NCBI GenBank assembly: GCA_947492925.1
Contig: CANLOQ010000001.1
Location: 1,054,001 to 1,118,000, forward strand
Origin: an uncultured Sulfitobacter sp.
GTDB lineage: Bacteria > Pseudomonadota > Alphaproteobacteria > Rhodobacterales > Rhodobacteraceae
Length of the DNA: 64,000 nt
Direction of reading: 5' to 3'
Shown: positions 24,189 through 35,260 of the stretch, piece after piece
Numbering within the stretch: position 1 is the first letter of the stretch
How the letters are laid out: each line of letters starts with the position of its first letter
Notes under the pieces: generated by a model
Databases searched by the model: none
The model's input: only the letters and a program-made list of their open reading frames with translations
What the model was told of the DNA's origin: nothing
Position numbers and translations under genes: made by a program

Positions 24189-24713
24189 ATGTACCGCAAG
24201 TTTATCGCCACCATCGCCGCTTCGGCCATCGCCCTTACCGCACTCGGGTCCATCCCGGCTTATGCAGGAGAACGGGACAACGCACGGCTGATCGCCGCCA
24301 TCCTGGGTTTGGCTGCCGTTGGCGCGATCGTTCACAAGAACAAGAGCCGCGATAAACACGAGGTCACCCGCAACCATCCGGCGCCGATCTACAAAGCGCC
24401 CAAGCACCAGCACCCCAAACAGGTCCAGCGTCAGTACACGCCGCCGCGCTATCATCAGCCGAAACCACGGCCGCTGCCCCAGCGCGCGCAGAAGGCCAAC
24501 CGCAAGCTGCTGCCCAAACAGTGCTTTCGCACCTATGACACCAACCGGGGCCGCGTGGCGATGTTTGCCAACCGCTGTCTGAAACGAAACTTCCAGTTTG
24601 CCCACCGTTTGCCGCGCAACTGCATGTACATCTTTGACACGCCGCAAGGCGACCGTCGGGGGTTTGATGCACGTTGCCTGCGCGACCGGGGCTACCGCTT
24701 GGCGCGGGGATAA
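24189..24713 (+). CDS. Secreted basic, histidine/proline-rich hypothetical protein
   Basis: 174 residues. A signal peptide ends near AYAGERDNA (about residue 26), followed by a hydrophobic stretch LIAAILGLAAVGAIV and a long Lys/His/Pro/Gln-rich linker (60-105). The C-terminal 60 residues contain four cysteines around CFRTYDTNRGRVAMFANRC and ARCLRD, probably disulfide-bonded. No enzymatic motif is visible. It is followed by a strong terminator, so it forms its own transcript. Confidence 0.65.
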   Translation: MYRKFIATIAASAIALTALGSIPAYAGERDNARLIAAILGLAAVGAIVHKNKSRDKHEVTRNHPAPIYKAPKHQHPKQVQRQYTPPRYHQPKPRPLPQRAQKANRKLLPKQCFRTYDTNRGRVAMFANRCLKRNFQFAHRLPRNCMYIFDTPQGDRRGFDARCLRDRGYRLARG

Positions 24714-24760
24714 CACCGCGCTGAATGCCGCGCGGTCAAGTCCCTGTCGTGCGGAAGACT

Positions 24761-24791
24761 GGGGAGGATGTTCGGGCATCCTCCCCTTTTT
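24761..24791 (+). terminator. Intrinsic terminator
   Basis: GGGGAGGATG and CATCCTCCCC pair perfectly around a TTCGGG loop, followed by TTTTT. It ends the secreted-protein transcript and lies before rnhB, which argues for the rnhB start at 24831 rather than the upstream in-frame ATG at 24768. Confidence 0.9.
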
Positions 24792-24830
24792 GCTGTTGAG
24801 CCTGCGGGGCGTTTGGGGTTTGGAACGGGC

Positions 24831-25436
24831 ATGATACCTGATTTCGAATTTGAGCGTGCCGCGATGGCGCAGGGGTTCACCCGCATTGCCGGGGTGGATG
24901 AAGTGGGGCGCGGGCCGCTGGCCGGACCGGTGACAGCGGCGGCGGTGGTGCTGGACCCCAGTTGCATTCCCGAGGGGCTGAACGATTCCAAAAAGCTGAG
25001 CAAACGCGCGCGTGAACGCCTGTACGATGAGATCATGCAGGTGGCGGATGTGAGCATCGCCCACGCGAGTGTCGAGGAGATTGACGAAATCAATATCCTG
25101 CGCGCCAGCCATCTGGCGATGATGCGGGCGCTGGCGGGGCTGAAGGTGCCCGCCGATTTTGCGCTGATCGACGGCAACATGCTGCCCCGTGATCTGACGC
25201 TGCCCGCGCAGACGATCATCAAGGGTGATGCGCGGTCGCAAAGCATTTCTGCCGCTTCAATTATGGCGAAAATCTGTCGAGATTGTGTCATGTTGTCCCT
25301 CGCGCAACAGCACCCCGGATATGGCTGGGAAACCAACATGGGATATGGATCAAAAAGCCACATCTTGGCTTTGCAAAAACTTGGGATAACCCCACACCAT
25401 AGACGTTCGTTCAAGCCCATCCACAATATGTTGTGA
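24831..25436 (+). CDS. rnhB: Ribonuclease HII
   Basis: 201 residues from ATG 24831; an earlier in-frame ATG lies inside the terminator. Catalytic acids are in GVDEVGRGPLAG (Asp and Glu), in NDSKKLSKR the conserved Ser-Lys pair, and LIDGN the third Asp. It removes RNA from RNA-DNA hybrids and single ribonucleotides misplaced in DNA. It lies 117 bases upstream of ccrM; whether both share a transcript is unclear, because the gap carries a GANTC cluster suggestive of a separate ccrM promoter. Confidence 0.93.
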   Translation: MIPDFEFERAAMAQGFTRIAGVDEVGRGPLAGPVTAAAVVLDPSCIPEGLNDSKKLSKRARERLYDEIMQVADVSIAHASVEEIDEINILRASHLAMMRALAGLKVPADFALIDGNMLPRDLTLPAQTIIKGDARSQSISAASIMAKICRDCVMLSLAQQHPGYGWETNMGYGSKSHILALQKLGITPHHRRSFKPIHNML

Positions 25437-25458
25437 CAAGGTTTTTTCTTAACCGTTT

Positions 25459-26654
<1,196 letters not shown>

Positions 26655-26802
26655 GATTATGATCGCTTCAGGAGAGTTTGATCCGACAAACCTTGTCTTG
26701 CGGGTACTCAAGACCTGTCTTCCGGCAAGCTGAAACGATCCGAAACACCGCCGGTGCCTGCGGCCTTCCACATGAAGGTTGCCTACAAAGGCACTTACCT
26801 AA

Positions 26803-26830
26803 GCCCCGCCCTTGTGGCGGGGCCTTTTTT
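26803..26830 (+). terminator. Intrinsic terminator after ccrM
   Basis: GCCCCGCC, loop CTTGT and GGCGGGGC form a perfect 8-bp stem followed by CTTTTTT. It ends the ccrM transcript and lies just before the convergent DUF1194 gene. The 148 bases between ccrM and this hairpin hold nothing else recognised. Confidence 0.9.
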
Positions 26831-26832
26831 GG

Positions 26833-27636
26833 TCACGGCACAAAGAACTCGCGGTTCTCCATGAAATCCTGCCAGATTTTTTCGCCCACCGTGCAATCGC
26901 GGGGATCGCGTTGCGGTGTTTGGGCGGGAATGATTTTGGGGGCGGCTGTAATGCCCGCAATCTCAAGCACCAGCTTGCGGCGCACGGCATCGGCAAAATC
27001 GGGCCAGTCGTACACCGGGATCACGAAAGCCCCCGGCCCGCCGATGACGCAGGTGGTATAGTAGACATCCAGATCGGGCAGGTGGAAGAATGGGTTGAAC
27101 CCATCATCCGTCATCAGCGGCAGGCCGTTGATGGTGATGCCGTCGGCCAGCACGCGGTCGCGTTCGCGTGTGACGCGCGGGCCAAGGTTATTGGGGCCGT
27201 CCCCTGATATGTCGATCACGCGGCGCAGGCCGGCGTAGTCATTGCGCAGCAGCCGGGATGCGCCAAAGGCCAGTGCGCCCGAGATCGAGGTGCGGCGCAG
27301 CGCGGTGTCGAATTTCACGGTAAGCTGGCTGGCGAAATCCTCCAGATCGGCGCGGGTTTCAATCAGGCGCCAATCAACGATGATTTCCTGCGTGCCTGCC
27401 CATTCGATGTAGGTCAGGGCGATGGTTTGCAGCAGGCCCGACTGCACCGCTTTAAAGACATCTTCGGACACCAATGCCTCGGCGTAGCCGCGCCGCTGCA
27501 GCTCCAGCTCTTGGGGTGACATTGAGCGGGAGACATCGACCATCAGCACAAGCTCAAGATCGACTTCGGTATCCTGTGCCGCGCTGGCACGGGGAAGCAT
27601 TGTGAACAGGACAAGCGCGAGAAGCAGTGCTTTCAT
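26833..27636 (-). CDS. DUF1194 (von Willebrand-type A) exported protein
   Basis: 267 residues from ATG 27636; upstream in-frame codons lack signal-like features. Signal peptide MKALLLALVLFTMLPRASA. The mature domain has the metal-ion-dependent adhesion pattern DVSRSMS with further conserved RRVIDISGDGPNNLGP, characteristic of DUF1194, a VWA-like family of unknown role found in alphaproteobacteria. It would act in the periplasm. It is a single gene convergent with ccrM. Confidence 0.85.
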   Translation of the reverse strand: MKALLLALVLFTMLPRASAAQDTEVDLELVLMVDVSRSMSPQELELQRRGYAEALVSEDVFKAVQSGLLQTIALTYIEWAGTQEIIVDWRLIETRADLEDFASQLTVKFDTALRRTSISGALAFGASRLLRNDYAGLRRVIDISGDGPNNLGPRVTRERDRVLADGITINGLPLMTDDGFNPFFHLPDLDVYYTTCVIGGPGAFVIPVYDWPDFADAVRRKLVLEIAGITAAPKIIPAQTPQRDPRDCTVGEKIWQDFMENREFFVP

Positions 27637-27740
27637 CGGCGGCGGTTTGCGGTGTGGGTCAGTTTGAGAAGGGTCTTTTCCATCGCCCGCAGTGTAGGGA
27701 TGACGGTGCGGCCTGTAAATCATGCCACCTGCGCGCGCGT

Positions 27741-28163
27741 CTAGTTCAGGCGCTTGTTCGGTTTTTTGTGCAGTACGGAACGAACGTATCGCACATCAAA
27801 TTCCGATTTGCTAAGCACGTAGGCCACCCCGGCGCTGGCGGCTTTTTCCCACATGAAGGGTGAGGGCCAATCGCTGACCATGATGATCGGCACGCCCGCC
27901 AAACGCGGGTCTTGCGCCAGTTCCAACGCAAAATCGGCCCCCAGACCGTCGGGCAGGTTGTTGTCGAGCAGGATCAGCGTCGGCTCGCCCTTTTCCAGCG
28001 CGCGGCGCGCGGATCGCAGGGTCGAGGCAATCTCGATCCGCATGTTATCCCTGGTTTTTTGCAGGATACGGGTCATTTTTTCGCGATCGAAATCACTATC
28101 CTCGACAATTAGGCAGGTGTCGGGGTGATAGGCCCGCTGTCTGACGGTTTGGTGTGTTTGCAT
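27741..28163 (-). CDS. Single-domain response regulator (CheY-like)
   Basis: 140 residues from ATG 28163. Receiver domain: acidic pair in LIVEDSDFDRE (21-22), phospho-acceptor Asp67 in LILLDNNLPDG, and the conserved lysine in YVLSKSEF. No output domain is present, so it acts through partners or as a phosphate sink. No histidine kinase is encoded nearby. An upstream in-frame ATG at 28199 is possible, but the extra 12 residues look unstructured. Confidence 0.85.
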   Translation of the reverse strand: MQTHQTVRQRAYHPDTCLIVEDSDFDREKMTRILQKTRDNMRIEIASTLRSARRALEKGEPTLILLDNNLPDGLGADFALELAQDPRLAGVPIIMVSDWPSPFMWEKAASAGVAYVLSKSEFDVRYVRSVLHKKPNKRLN

Positions 28164-28226
28164 CGTTAGCCCCCAAGGTTGTCGCAATGGAGGTCGCATA
28201 TAAGATTTAAGAATCAGTGTGCGGAT

Positions 28227-29378
28227 CTAGCGCGGCATCGGCAGGCGGCGTTTGTTGTAGTCGGCCCAATCCGTCACTTCGGGGTAATAGGTGCGCCGCC
28301 AGTCGCGCACGCGCGGGTTCATGATGCGCCGCCAGAGCGGCGGGATCATCGCGGCCATTGTCATCACCGGATAGCCGTAGGGCAGTTGCGGCGCCTCGTC
28401 CGGTCCGTAATTTTGCAGCACGGGAAAGCGGCGGTCGGGCTTGTAGTGATGGTCGGAATGGCGTTGCAGGTTGATCAGCAGCCAGTTTGACGCGCGGTGT
28501 GCGGCGTTCCACGAATGGTGCGGTTTGACGTGTTCGTATTTGCCGTCGCCCAGATGTTTGCGCGTCAGCCCGTAGTGTTCGATGTAATTCACCAGTTCCA
28601 GTTGCCAGATCGCAACGCCCGCCTGAACGAGCAACAGGCCCACACCGGTCCAGCCGCCAAGGATTAGCGCGAGGATCAGGCACGCGCCCTGCATCGCCCA
28701 GTACTTCCAGAAGGGATTGCGGGCGTTCGTCCACGGCAGGCTCTTGCGCGCCAGCATGTCGGCTTCGGCCTGAAAGGCGGAATGCCAGCACTGGTGTAGG
28801 ACACGGGGATAAAACCGGTGGAACCCTTCGTTATAGCGCGCCGTCACCGGATCGCGGGGGGTGGCGACATAGCGGTGGTGCACAAGCAAGTGTTCGGACC
28901 GGAAGTGGGAATAAAGCACCATTGCCAGCAGGGCATCGGCCAGAAACCGCTCCAACTTGTTTTTCTGGTGCATCAGCTCGTGGCTGTAGTTGATCCCGAT
29001 GGTGCCGGTGATGACGCCCACGCCAAAGAACAGCGCAATGCGTTCGAAGGTGCCAAGGTGGTCGGCCTGGGGGACGTACCACAGCAGGCCGAACAGCGTT
29101 AGGAACTGCGCGGGCACCCAGATCAGCGTGACGAGGCGATACCAGAACATATCGTCGTCGGTCGCTTCAAGATCGGCGTTTTCGGTGTTCAGGCCAACGG
29201 CGGCGTCGAGGATGGAGAACAGGAACCACGTGACCAGCGGCAACAGGGCGATGACCCAGCCGCCGTAGAAAGCCGCAATCCACGCCAGCGGGACCAATGC
29301 CAGCGACAGCCAGAAGGGCAAGGCGCGGCTGAGGCGGCCGAGTTCGGTGGGGGAAAGGGTCGAGGCTTGGGTGGTCAT
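28227..29378 (-). CDS. alkB: AlkB-type alkane 1-monooxygenase (integral membrane diiron)
   Basis: 383 residues with about six membrane segments. Histidine motifs of the diiron site are present: HELMHQ, HLLVHHRYVAT, NYIEHYGL and LQRHSDHH, in that order. It hydroxylates the terminal carbon of medium- or long-chain alkanes (or fatty acyl chains) using rubredoxin-delivered electrons. No rubredoxin or reductase gene is next to it, so these must lie elsewhere. The 75-base gap to mutY contains no terminator I can see. Confidence 0.9.
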   Translation of the reverse strand: MTTQASTLSPTELGRLSRALPFWLSLALVPLAWIAAFYGGWVIALLPLVTWFLFSILDAAVGLNTENADLEATDDDMFWYRLVTLIWVPAQFLTLFGLLWYVPQADHLGTFERIALFFGVGVITGTIGINYSHELMHQKNKLERFLADALLAMVLYSHFRSEHLLVHHRYVATPRDPVTARYNEGFHRFYPRVLHQCWHSAFQAEADMLARKSLPWTNARNPFWKYWAMQGACLILALILGGWTGVGLLLVQAGVAIWQLELVNYIEHYGLTRKHLGDGKYEHVKPHHSWNAAHRASNWLLINLQRHSDHHYKPDRRFPVLQNYGPDEAPQLPYGYPVMTMAAMIPPLWRRIMNPRVRDWRRTYYPEVTDWADYNKRRLPMPR

Positions 29379-29453
29379 TTGGTTTTGTCCGGGTGTTAAG
29401 GCTGCGCGATAGTATAACGAAAACCGCTACATCCTCAAAGCGGCGACATTGGG

Positions 29454-30521
29454 TCAGCCCTGCGACAAATCAAACGCCTTGCGCATGACGGTGGGCAGAT
29501 CGGAAGGGCGGAAGGCGTCGCGCGGCAGAAAGCTGCCGGTTATTGGCGTGGCGTCTGCCGGAACCTGCGCGGTTTTTACGGTCAGGATCAGGTGGAAGTG
29601 CGTGAAGGTATGGCGCACCTCACCGGGCAGGTCTTGCCAGTCGGCGCTTACGGGGGGCGTGCCTTGGGGTTTGTCCTCGGTCACCTCCACCCAGTCGGAA
29701 CCGGGCCAGCCCAGCATACCGCCCAGCAGCCCCTTGTCGGGGCGAGTTTCGAGCAGCCACGCGCCATCGCTGCGCTGGGCAAGATAAACCGTGCCGTGGC
29801 GGACGGGTTTCGGTTTTTTGGGCGTCTTCTTGGGCAGTTCGTTCTGCGTACCGGCGGCACGGGCGATGCAGGGGTCGCGCCACGGGCAGATGCCGCAGGC
29901 AGGGGATTTGGGTGAACAGATCGTGGCGCCAAGGTCCATCACCGCCTGGGCATAATCGCCGGGCCGTTCCTGGGGCGTGAGCGCTTCGGCGCGGGCCATG
30001 AGTTCGGGCTTGGCGGCGGGCAGGGGCGTGTGAATGTCATATAGTCGCGCCATGACGCGTTCGACATTCCCGTCCAGCACGGTGAAGGGCAGATCAAACG
30101 CGATGGAGGACACGGCGGCAGCGGTATAAGGCCCGATGCCGGGGAGTTTCAGCAAGGCGGCGTGATCGGCGGGAAAGGTGCCGCCATGATCATTCACCAC
30201 GGCACGGGCGCATTTTAGCAGGTTGCGCGCGCGGGCATAATACCCAAGTCCGGCCCATTCGCCCATCACATCCGCATCCTCCGCCGCGGCCAGATCGCGC
30301 ACGGTGGGCCAGCGCGCGGTGAAGCGTTCAAAGTAGTCCTTTACTGTTGCAACGGTGGTCTGTTGCAGCATGATCTCGCTCATCCAGATGCGGTAGGGAT
30401 CGGGGCGCACACCGCCCTTGCGCGCTTGCGGGCCGACCCGCCACGGCATGGTGCGCGCGTGCACATCGTACCAGTCCAGCAGGGCCAGCGGCAGTTCGCT
30501 TGTATCGGAATGATCACGCAA
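29454..30521 (-). CDS. mutY: A/G-specific adenine glycosylase
   Basis: 355 residues from a TTG start at 30521 preceded by GGAG. The N-terminal domain has the helix-hairpin-helix and catalytic block LPGIGPYTAAAVSSIAFDLP followed by LDGNVERVMARLYD; the [4Fe-4S] cluster cysteines are in CSPKSPACGICPWRDPC; the C-terminal domain is NUDIX-like (GTVYLAQRSDGAWLLETRP). It removes adenine paired with 8-oxoguanine. It is divergent from the DUF721 gene with an 83-base gap. Confidence 0.93.
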   Translation of the reverse strand: MRDHSDTSELPLALLDWYDVHARTMPWRVGPQARKGGVRPDPYRIWMSEIMLQQTTVATVKDYFERFTARWPTVRDLAAAEDADVMGEWAGLGYYARARNLLKCARAVVNDHGGTFPADHAALLKLPGIGPYTAAAVSSIAFDLPFTVLDGNVERVMARLYDIHTPLPAAKPELMARAEALTPQERPGDYAQAVMDLGATICSPKSPACGICPWRDPCIARAAGTQNELPKKTPKKPKPVRHGTVYLAQRSDGAWLLETRPDKGLLGGMLGWPGSDWVEVTEDKPQGTPPVSADWQDLPGEVRHTFTHFHLILTVKTAQVPADATPITGSFLPRDAFRPSDLPTVMRKAFDLSQG

Positions 30522-30604
30522 TCTTTATGGCTCCGGACGGGGGCAGGGGGCTGGCGGACGCAGGCCAATAAGGTATTGTGCCACGAGGTTCGGGAAACTT
30601 AAAT

Positions 30605-31111
30605 ATGCCACCACGGCGCACCAGTACAAAAGGGTTCAAACGCACCGACAGCCTGCTGTCGGGCCAGATCAGGCGTGCGTCGGAAACGCGCGGTTTTGCG
30701 CAGTCGCGTCTGTTGACCCAATGGGCCGAGATTGTGGGGCCCGATGTGGCCGCCATTGCCCAGCCTGTCGAAGTTGGATACGGGCGCGGCGGTATGGGGG
30801 CGACGCTGACGTTGCTAACCACGGGGGCCAATGCCCCGATGCTTGAGATGCAGAAAGAACAGCTGCGCGTGCGGGTGAACGCGGTCTATGGCTACAACGC
30901 CATCGCGCGGGTGCGGATCACGCAGACGGCGGCGACCGGGTTTGCGGATGGCAAAGTGGCGTTCGGACACAAACCCAAGGCCGCACCTGCCCCGCCTGAC
31001 CCCGCGCTGCGGCAAAAAGCGGCACAGGCGGCAGGGCCGGTAAGCGACGATGGATTGCGAGACGCCCTTGCGCGTCTGGGCGAGAACATATTGAACAAGA
31101 ACAACCGCTGA
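30605..31111 (+). CDS. DUF721/DciA-like protein
   Basis: 168 residues. Start at ATG 30605 (an earlier frame start at 30578 is in the divergent leader). The N-terminal half follows the DUF721 pattern (TRGFAQSRLLTQWAEIVGPDVA), the family of the DciA helicase operator that loads DnaB in many bacteria; the C-terminal half is a variable alanine-proline linker with a final helix. Some family members are only distantly related to DciA, so the role in replication initiation is inferred. It lies 22 bases upstream of the DsbA-like gene. Confidence 0.75.
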   Translation: MPPRRTSTKGFKRTDSLLSGQIRRASETRGFAQSRLLTQWAEIVGPDVAAIAQPVEVGYGRGGMGATLTLLTTGANAPMLEMQKEQLRVRVNAVYGYNAIARVRITQTAATGFADGKVAFGHKPKAAPAPPDPALRQKAAQAAGPVSDDGLRDALARLGENILNKNNR

Positions 31112-31133
31112 AAAGCTGACAAAGGAATTCGAC

Positions 31134-31811
31134 ATGCAACGCAGAAACTTCATTCTTGGCGCATTTGCCGTTCTTGGTCTGGGAGGCTGGGCGTTGACCA
31201 GCCGCACGGGCGGCAATTCGACCGACATCACAAACCTGCCGGGCGCGGCCAATGCGCAATCGACTTCCGGTGACATCGACACGTCGATGATCGAGGATAT
31301 GGTGCAGGGCAATCCCGACGCCGATGTGACGATCATCGAATATGCGTCCTTTACCTGTCCGCATTGTGCGGCGTTCCATTCCGGCCCCTACAAGCAGCTT
31401 AAGGCCGATTACATCGACACCGGCAAAGTGAAGTTCATCTACCGCGAGGTCTACTTTGACCGTCCCGGCCTATGGGCGTCGATGATGGCGCGCTGCGGTG
31501 GCCAAGAGCGGTTCTTTGGTATTGTTGATCTGATCTATAAGGGGCAGAACGAATGGGCCCGCGCGGGCGAGCCTGTGGCAATCGTCAACGAATTGCGCAA
31601 GATCGGACGTCTGGCGGGGTTGGACAGCGACACGCTTGAGGCCTGTTTGCAGGATGCAGATATGGCGCAATCGCTGGTCGCGTGGTGGGAAGAGAACGGC
31701 AACCGCGATGATATCTCATCCACGCCCAGCTTTTTGATCAACGGCAAGAAGCACTCCAACATGAGCTACGCAGACATGAAGGCGCTGATCGACGCTGAGT
31801 TGCCAAGCTGA
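31134..31811 (+). CDS. DsbA-family thiol:disulfide oxidoreductase
   Basis: 225 residues. Signal/anchor segment at 5-22 (RRNFILGAFAVLGLGGWAL, also Tat-like). The thioredoxin-like domain carries the active-site CPHC at 75-78 within ASFTCPHCAAFH, and the cis-proline region STPSFLINGK near 200. It would oxidise or isomerise disulfides in periplasmic proteins. Its stop shares a base with the ATG of the CoA-transferase gene (TGATG), although their functions do not seem related. Confidence 0.88.
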   Translation: MQRRNFILGAFAVLGLGGWALTSRTGGNSTDITNLPGAANAQSTSGDIDTSMIEDMVQGNPDADVTIIEYASFTCPHCAAFHSGPYKQLKADYIDTGKVKFIYREVYFDRPGLWASMMARCGGQERFFGIVDLIYKGQNEWARAGEPVAIVNELRKIGRLAGLDSDTLEACLQDADMAQSLVAWWEENGNRDDISSTPSFLINGKKHSNMSYADMKALIDAELPS

Positions 31812-32923
31812 TGACGGCCCCTCTTGCTGGTCTAAAGGTTGTCGAGCTGGCTCGTATTTTGGCGGGACCCTGGGCGGGGCAAACGCTGTCTGATCTGGGG
31901 TGCGAGGTGATCAAGGTGGAAAGCCCCGCAGGTGATGACACGCGCCAGTGGGGGCCGCCCTTTGTCACGCGGGATACCGATGTTTCGGCTTCCTATTTTC
32001 ATTCGACCAATCGCGGCAAGGCCAGCGTGACGATTGATTTTCGCACCGATGAGGGACAGGCGCAGCTAAAAGAGCTGCTGCGCGATGCGGATATTCTGAT
32101 CGAGAATTTCAAGACAGGTGGACTGGCGAAATACGGTCTTGATTATGACAGCCTGCGCGAAGAATTTCCGCAGTTGATCTACTGCTCGATCACCGGGTTT
32201 GGCCATACGGGTCCGTATGCGCACCGGGCGGGCTATGACTTTATCATTCAGGGCATGTCTGGTCTGATGTCGGTAACCGGAGAGCCGGACCGCCAGCCGC
32301 AGAAATCGGGCATGGCGATCACGGATATCTTCACAGGTATCTATGCCAGCACCGCCATTCTGGCCGCTGTGCATCAACGTCAGACGACGGGCAAGGGCCA
32401 GCATATTGATATGGCACTGCTGGATTGTGCAGTGGCGATCATGGGCAATCAGGCAATGAACTATCTGACGACGGGCGTGGCCCCGACACGGATGGGCAAC
32501 GCGCATCCCAATCTGACGCCCTATGAGGTGTTTGAAACATCAGACGGGCATATCATCATCGCCACTGGCAACGACGGGCAGTTTCAGCGGCTTTGCAAGT
32601 TGCTGGGGTTGGACGATATGGCGACAGCACCGGCGTACCTTAAGAACGCTGATCGTGTGGCGAACCGCACCGAAATGATCGGGCGGCTGAACAGTGCGAC
32701 GCGGCAGCACGCCCGGGACGATCTGCTGGCACTGTGTGAGGCGCAGGGTGTTCCGGCGGGGCCGATCAACGATCTTGAAGATGTGATGGCCGACCCGCAG
32801 GTGGTTGCACGGGGCATGCAGATTGAGCTGGATGGTGTGCCAGGTCTGCGGTCACCATTTCGGTTTTCGGATGCAGAACTGGCGCTTCACCGGCCTGCGC
32901 CAAAACTGGGCGAGGACAACTGA
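31811..32923 (+). CDS. CaiB/BaiF-type (family III) CoA-transferase
   Basis: 370 residues, coupled to the upstream gene. It begins APLAGLKVVELARILAGPWAGQTLSDLGCEVIKVE, the usual opening of the family, and has the region GQHIDMALLDCAVAIMGNQAMN, where family III enzymes place the acyl-carrying aspartate. It moves CoA between carboxylic acids; the substrate is unknown. It is convergent with lpxK, separated by a strong hairpin. Confidence 0.9.
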   Translation: MTAPLAGLKVVELARILAGPWAGQTLSDLGCEVIKVESPAGDDTRQWGPPFVTRDTDVSASYFHSTNRGKASVTIDFRTDEGQAQLKELLRDADILIENFKTGGLAKYGLDYDSLREEFPQLIYCSITGFGHTGPYAHRAGYDFIIQGMSGLMSVTGEPDRQPQKSGMAITDIFTGIYASTAILAAVHQRQTTGKGQHIDMALLDCAVAIMGNQAMNYLTTGVAPTRMGNAHPNLTPYEVFETSDGHIIIATGNDGQFQRLCKLLGLDDMATAPAYLKNADRVANRTEMIGRLNSATRQHARDDLLALCEAQGVPAGPINDLEDVMADPQVVARGMQIELDGVPGLRSPFRFSDAELALHRPAPKLGEDN

Positions 32924-32960
32924 ACCAAGGGCGATCCAACTGGACAGGGGGCGCCATGTG

Positions 32961-32986
32961 TGCCCCGGTGGGCGGGCACCGGGGCA
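32961..32986. terminator. Strong hairpin at a convergent junction
   Basis: TGCCCCGGTG and CACCGGGGCA form a perfect 10-bp stem around GGCGGG, between the converging CoA-transferase and lpxK genes. No T-run follows on either strand, so it could slow or end both transcripts only as a non-canonical terminator. Confidence 0.5.
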
Positions 32987-33027
32987 ATCGGGCCGGATTG
33001 GTTCTGGAATTTCCAACCAGCCGGCTT

Positions 33028-34020
33028 TCAGGGTTGCGGCAGGTCTCCAAGGGCGTCAAAAAGCGCGTTTTTTTCCGGCAATTGCAGCCGCACCGGCAGG
33101 GTGATGACCTTTGCCCGAAAGGCAGGGGGCAGGCGGACGGCGTCTTTTTCTGTGGTGACCAGTTGCGCATTGCTCGCCATTGCATCCGCTTCCAGCCGCG
33201 TCATCAATGCGGACGTGAGCGGCTGGTGATCGTCCAGCGCTTCGGCGTGCACCAGTGTCGCGCCTAGGTCGCGCAGAGTGGCAAAGAACTTTTCCGGGTG
33301 TCCAATGCCCGCAAAGGCCAGCGCACGCGTCTGTGTCCAGTCCATGCCGGTCTGCAGGGGGGTCAGCGCCGCTTGTACATGGGGTATGCCGGGGGGCAAG
33401 CGGGTGCTGGTGGTGAAATGGTTTTGCGCGCCATCGTCACCGATAGATACAACCAGATCGGCCCGGGCCAAACCGACGTCGGCGGGTTCGCGCAGAGGTC
33501 CGGCGGGCAGGCACAGGCCGTTGCCGAACCCTTTGGCAGCATCCACCACGATGATGGAGAGATCATAGCGCAGCGCCGGGTTCTGGAACCCGTCATCCAA
33601 CACGATCACACTTGCGCCCGCGTCGCAGGCAGCCTGCGCACCCGCCGCCCTGTCGCGCGCGACCCAGACTTCGGCAAAAGCGGACAGCAGCAGCGGCTCG
33701 TCCCCGACCTGCGCTGCGCTGTGACGCGTGGGGTCTACGCGCACTGGCCCTTCCAGCGTGCCGCCAAAACCGCGTGTTACGATGTGGGGTTCGTGAAACA
33801 GACCGCGCAAATGATCAACGACCGCCATAACAGTGGGTGTTTTTCCTGTACCGCCGGCGTTGATGTTTCCGACGCAGATCACCGGCACCGGCATACGCGC
33901 TGGTGTCCCCCGGGCCAGCCGACGGGCGGTGGCCCCGGCGTAGAGCATACCAAGGGGCCGCAAAAGCTGTGCGCGCCAGTCGGGGCGGGGCTTATCCCAG
34001 AATGCAGGTGGGCGGGGCAT
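33028..34020 (-). CDS. lpxK: Tetraacyldisaccharide 4'-kinase
   Basis: 330 residues from ATG 34020, which shares bases with the waaA stop (TGATG). Walker-type [20 protein letters not shown] near 56-75 and [12 protein letters not shown] are characteristic of LpxK, which phosphorylates the lipid A precursor at the 4' position at the inner membrane. An N-terminal hydrophobic part ([16 protein letters not shown]) is the membrane-associated helix. Coupled to waaA, it belongs to a lipid A/Kdo unit. Confidence 0.93.
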   Translation of the reverse strand: MPRPPAFWDKPRPDWRAQLLRPLGMLYAGATARRLARGTPARMPVPVICVGNINAGGTGKTPTVMAVVDHLRGLFHEPHIVTRGFGGTLEGPVRVDPTRHSAAQVGDEPLLLSAFAEVWVARDRAAGAQAACDAGASVIVLDDGFQNPALRYDLSIIVVDAAKGFGNGLCLPAGPLREPADVGLARADLVVSIGDDGAQNHFTTSTRLPPGIPHVQAALTPLQTGMDWTQTRALAFAGIGHPEKFFATLRDLGATLVHAEALDDHQPLTSALMTRLEADAMASNAQLVTTEKDAVRLPPAFRAKVITLPVRLQLPEKNALFDALGDLPQP

Positions 34021-35252
34021 CAGGACCGGCTCCATTCCAGATCAAGTGTGTCTTGCACCAGATCAATCACCTTGTCTGTCAAGGCAGCGCCCTGGCTGAT
34101 CACATCCCATCCTGCATGCGCCATTGTCGCGGCCTGATCGGGGGCGATCAGCCGTGATACAGCCGTGCCAAGTGCATCGGCATCGTTCACGATGCGCGCC
34201 GCACCTGCCGCCGCCAGCCGCGTATAAGAGGGCATGTGATGCCGCACACGCGGTCCATAGAGAATGGCCGAGCCGAGTGCCGCCGCTTCGAGTGGATCGC
34301 AGCCACCGTCCCCGACAACAAGCGTCGCCCCAAGAAAGCAGACCGGCGCCATGCGGAAGAAAAGACCGTTTTCATGCGGATCCGTGGTCAGAAGAACCTG
34401 CGTGGTATCATCGGGAAATTCGCCGTCGTCCCAGCGGGCCAAGGTCAGATTTTCGGCGGCGGCCTGGGCGGTAACCTTGGCAATCTGGTCCGGGTCATGG
34501 GTTTGCACGATCAGCAAAAGCCGGTGGGACAGGCGCAATGCCTGCTTGTGTGCGGCCAAGACAATACCGATCTCGCGTTCTGCGACTTCGGCGGCGAACC
34601 ATGCGGGCCGTCCGCCCATTGCCGCTGACAGTTCGTCCAGTGCCGTGTCGGATACCGGCAGAACCCGGCCCCCTGCAAGCAGCGGCGATGTCTGTTCTAT
34701 GTTATCCGGTGCCATGCCCAGTTGAACAAGCCGTCGGTATCCTGAGGGTGACCGGGCACAGGCGTTGCTGAACGGGGCCAGAAGCCTGCGGTTCAGATCA
34801 GGCAGCCACAGATCGCCCTGTTTGTCGAAGCCGCGCGCATCGGCGTCAATCAGGAACATGGGACACCCGAGTGCGGCAGTTTCAAGCACAAGGTTGGGCC
34901 GCAACCCGCCCCAGACCCAGATACATATGTCGGGACGCCAATGCGCCAGAAATGCCCGCACCGATGCGGGGTGTTCATTGGCAATCATCAGCTGGTGCAG
35001 GGCCGTACCCAATGGCTTTGACGGGGTCGGTTTGCCGGGATGCGGGGCCGTGAGGGTGATCAGGGCACTAAGCCCCTGCCGCGCGGCGCACAGCCGCTGA
35101 GCCAGATCCTGAACCGCCAGCAGGTTATCCGGCTCTCCGGCGTGCAGCCACACCAGTTCGCCCGCAGGGCGGGGGATGTCGGGCGGGCTTTGCGGTTCTT
35201 CCCTGCGCCGGGTCAGGGCGCGGTATGCGGCCAGACCCAGCGACCGTTCCAT
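34020..35252 (-). CDS. waaA: 3-deoxy-D-manno-octulosonic acid (Kdo) transferase
   Basis: 410 residues, GT-B fold. Features include [20 protein letters not shown] near the N-terminus and, in the C-terminal half, [20 protein letters not shown], the nucleotide-sugar-binding region of the family. It adds Kdo to lipid IVA from CMP-Kdo. The N-terminal segment is less hydrophobic than in E. coli WaaA. It is coupled to lpxK downstream and separated by eight bases from the DUF4170 gene. Confidence 0.9.
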   Translation of the reverse strand: MERSLGLAAYRALTRRREEPQSPPDIPRPAGELVWLHAGEPDNLLAVQDLAQRLCAARQGLSALITLTAPHPGKPTPSKPLGTALHQLMIANEHPASVRAFLAHWRPDICIWVWGGLRPNLVLETAALGCPMFLIDADARGFDKQGDLWLPDLNRRLLAPFSNACARSPSGYRRLVQLGMAPDNIEQTSPLLAGGRVLPVSDTALDELSAAMGGRPAWFAAEVAEREIGIVLAAHKQALRLSHRLLLIVQTHDPDQIAKVTAQAAAENLTLARWDDGEFPDDTTQVLLTTDPHENGLFFRMAPVCFLGATLVVGDGGCDPLEAAALGSAILYGPRVRHHMPSYTRLAAAGAARIVNDADALGTAVSRLIAPDQAATMAHAGWDVISQGAALTDKVIDLVQDTLDLEWSRS

Positions 35253-35260
35253 GACGGGGC

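Noticed and set aside
24768-24830. An earlier start for rnhB.
   Set aside because: It lies within the intrinsic terminator hairpin and adds residues not seen in the family.
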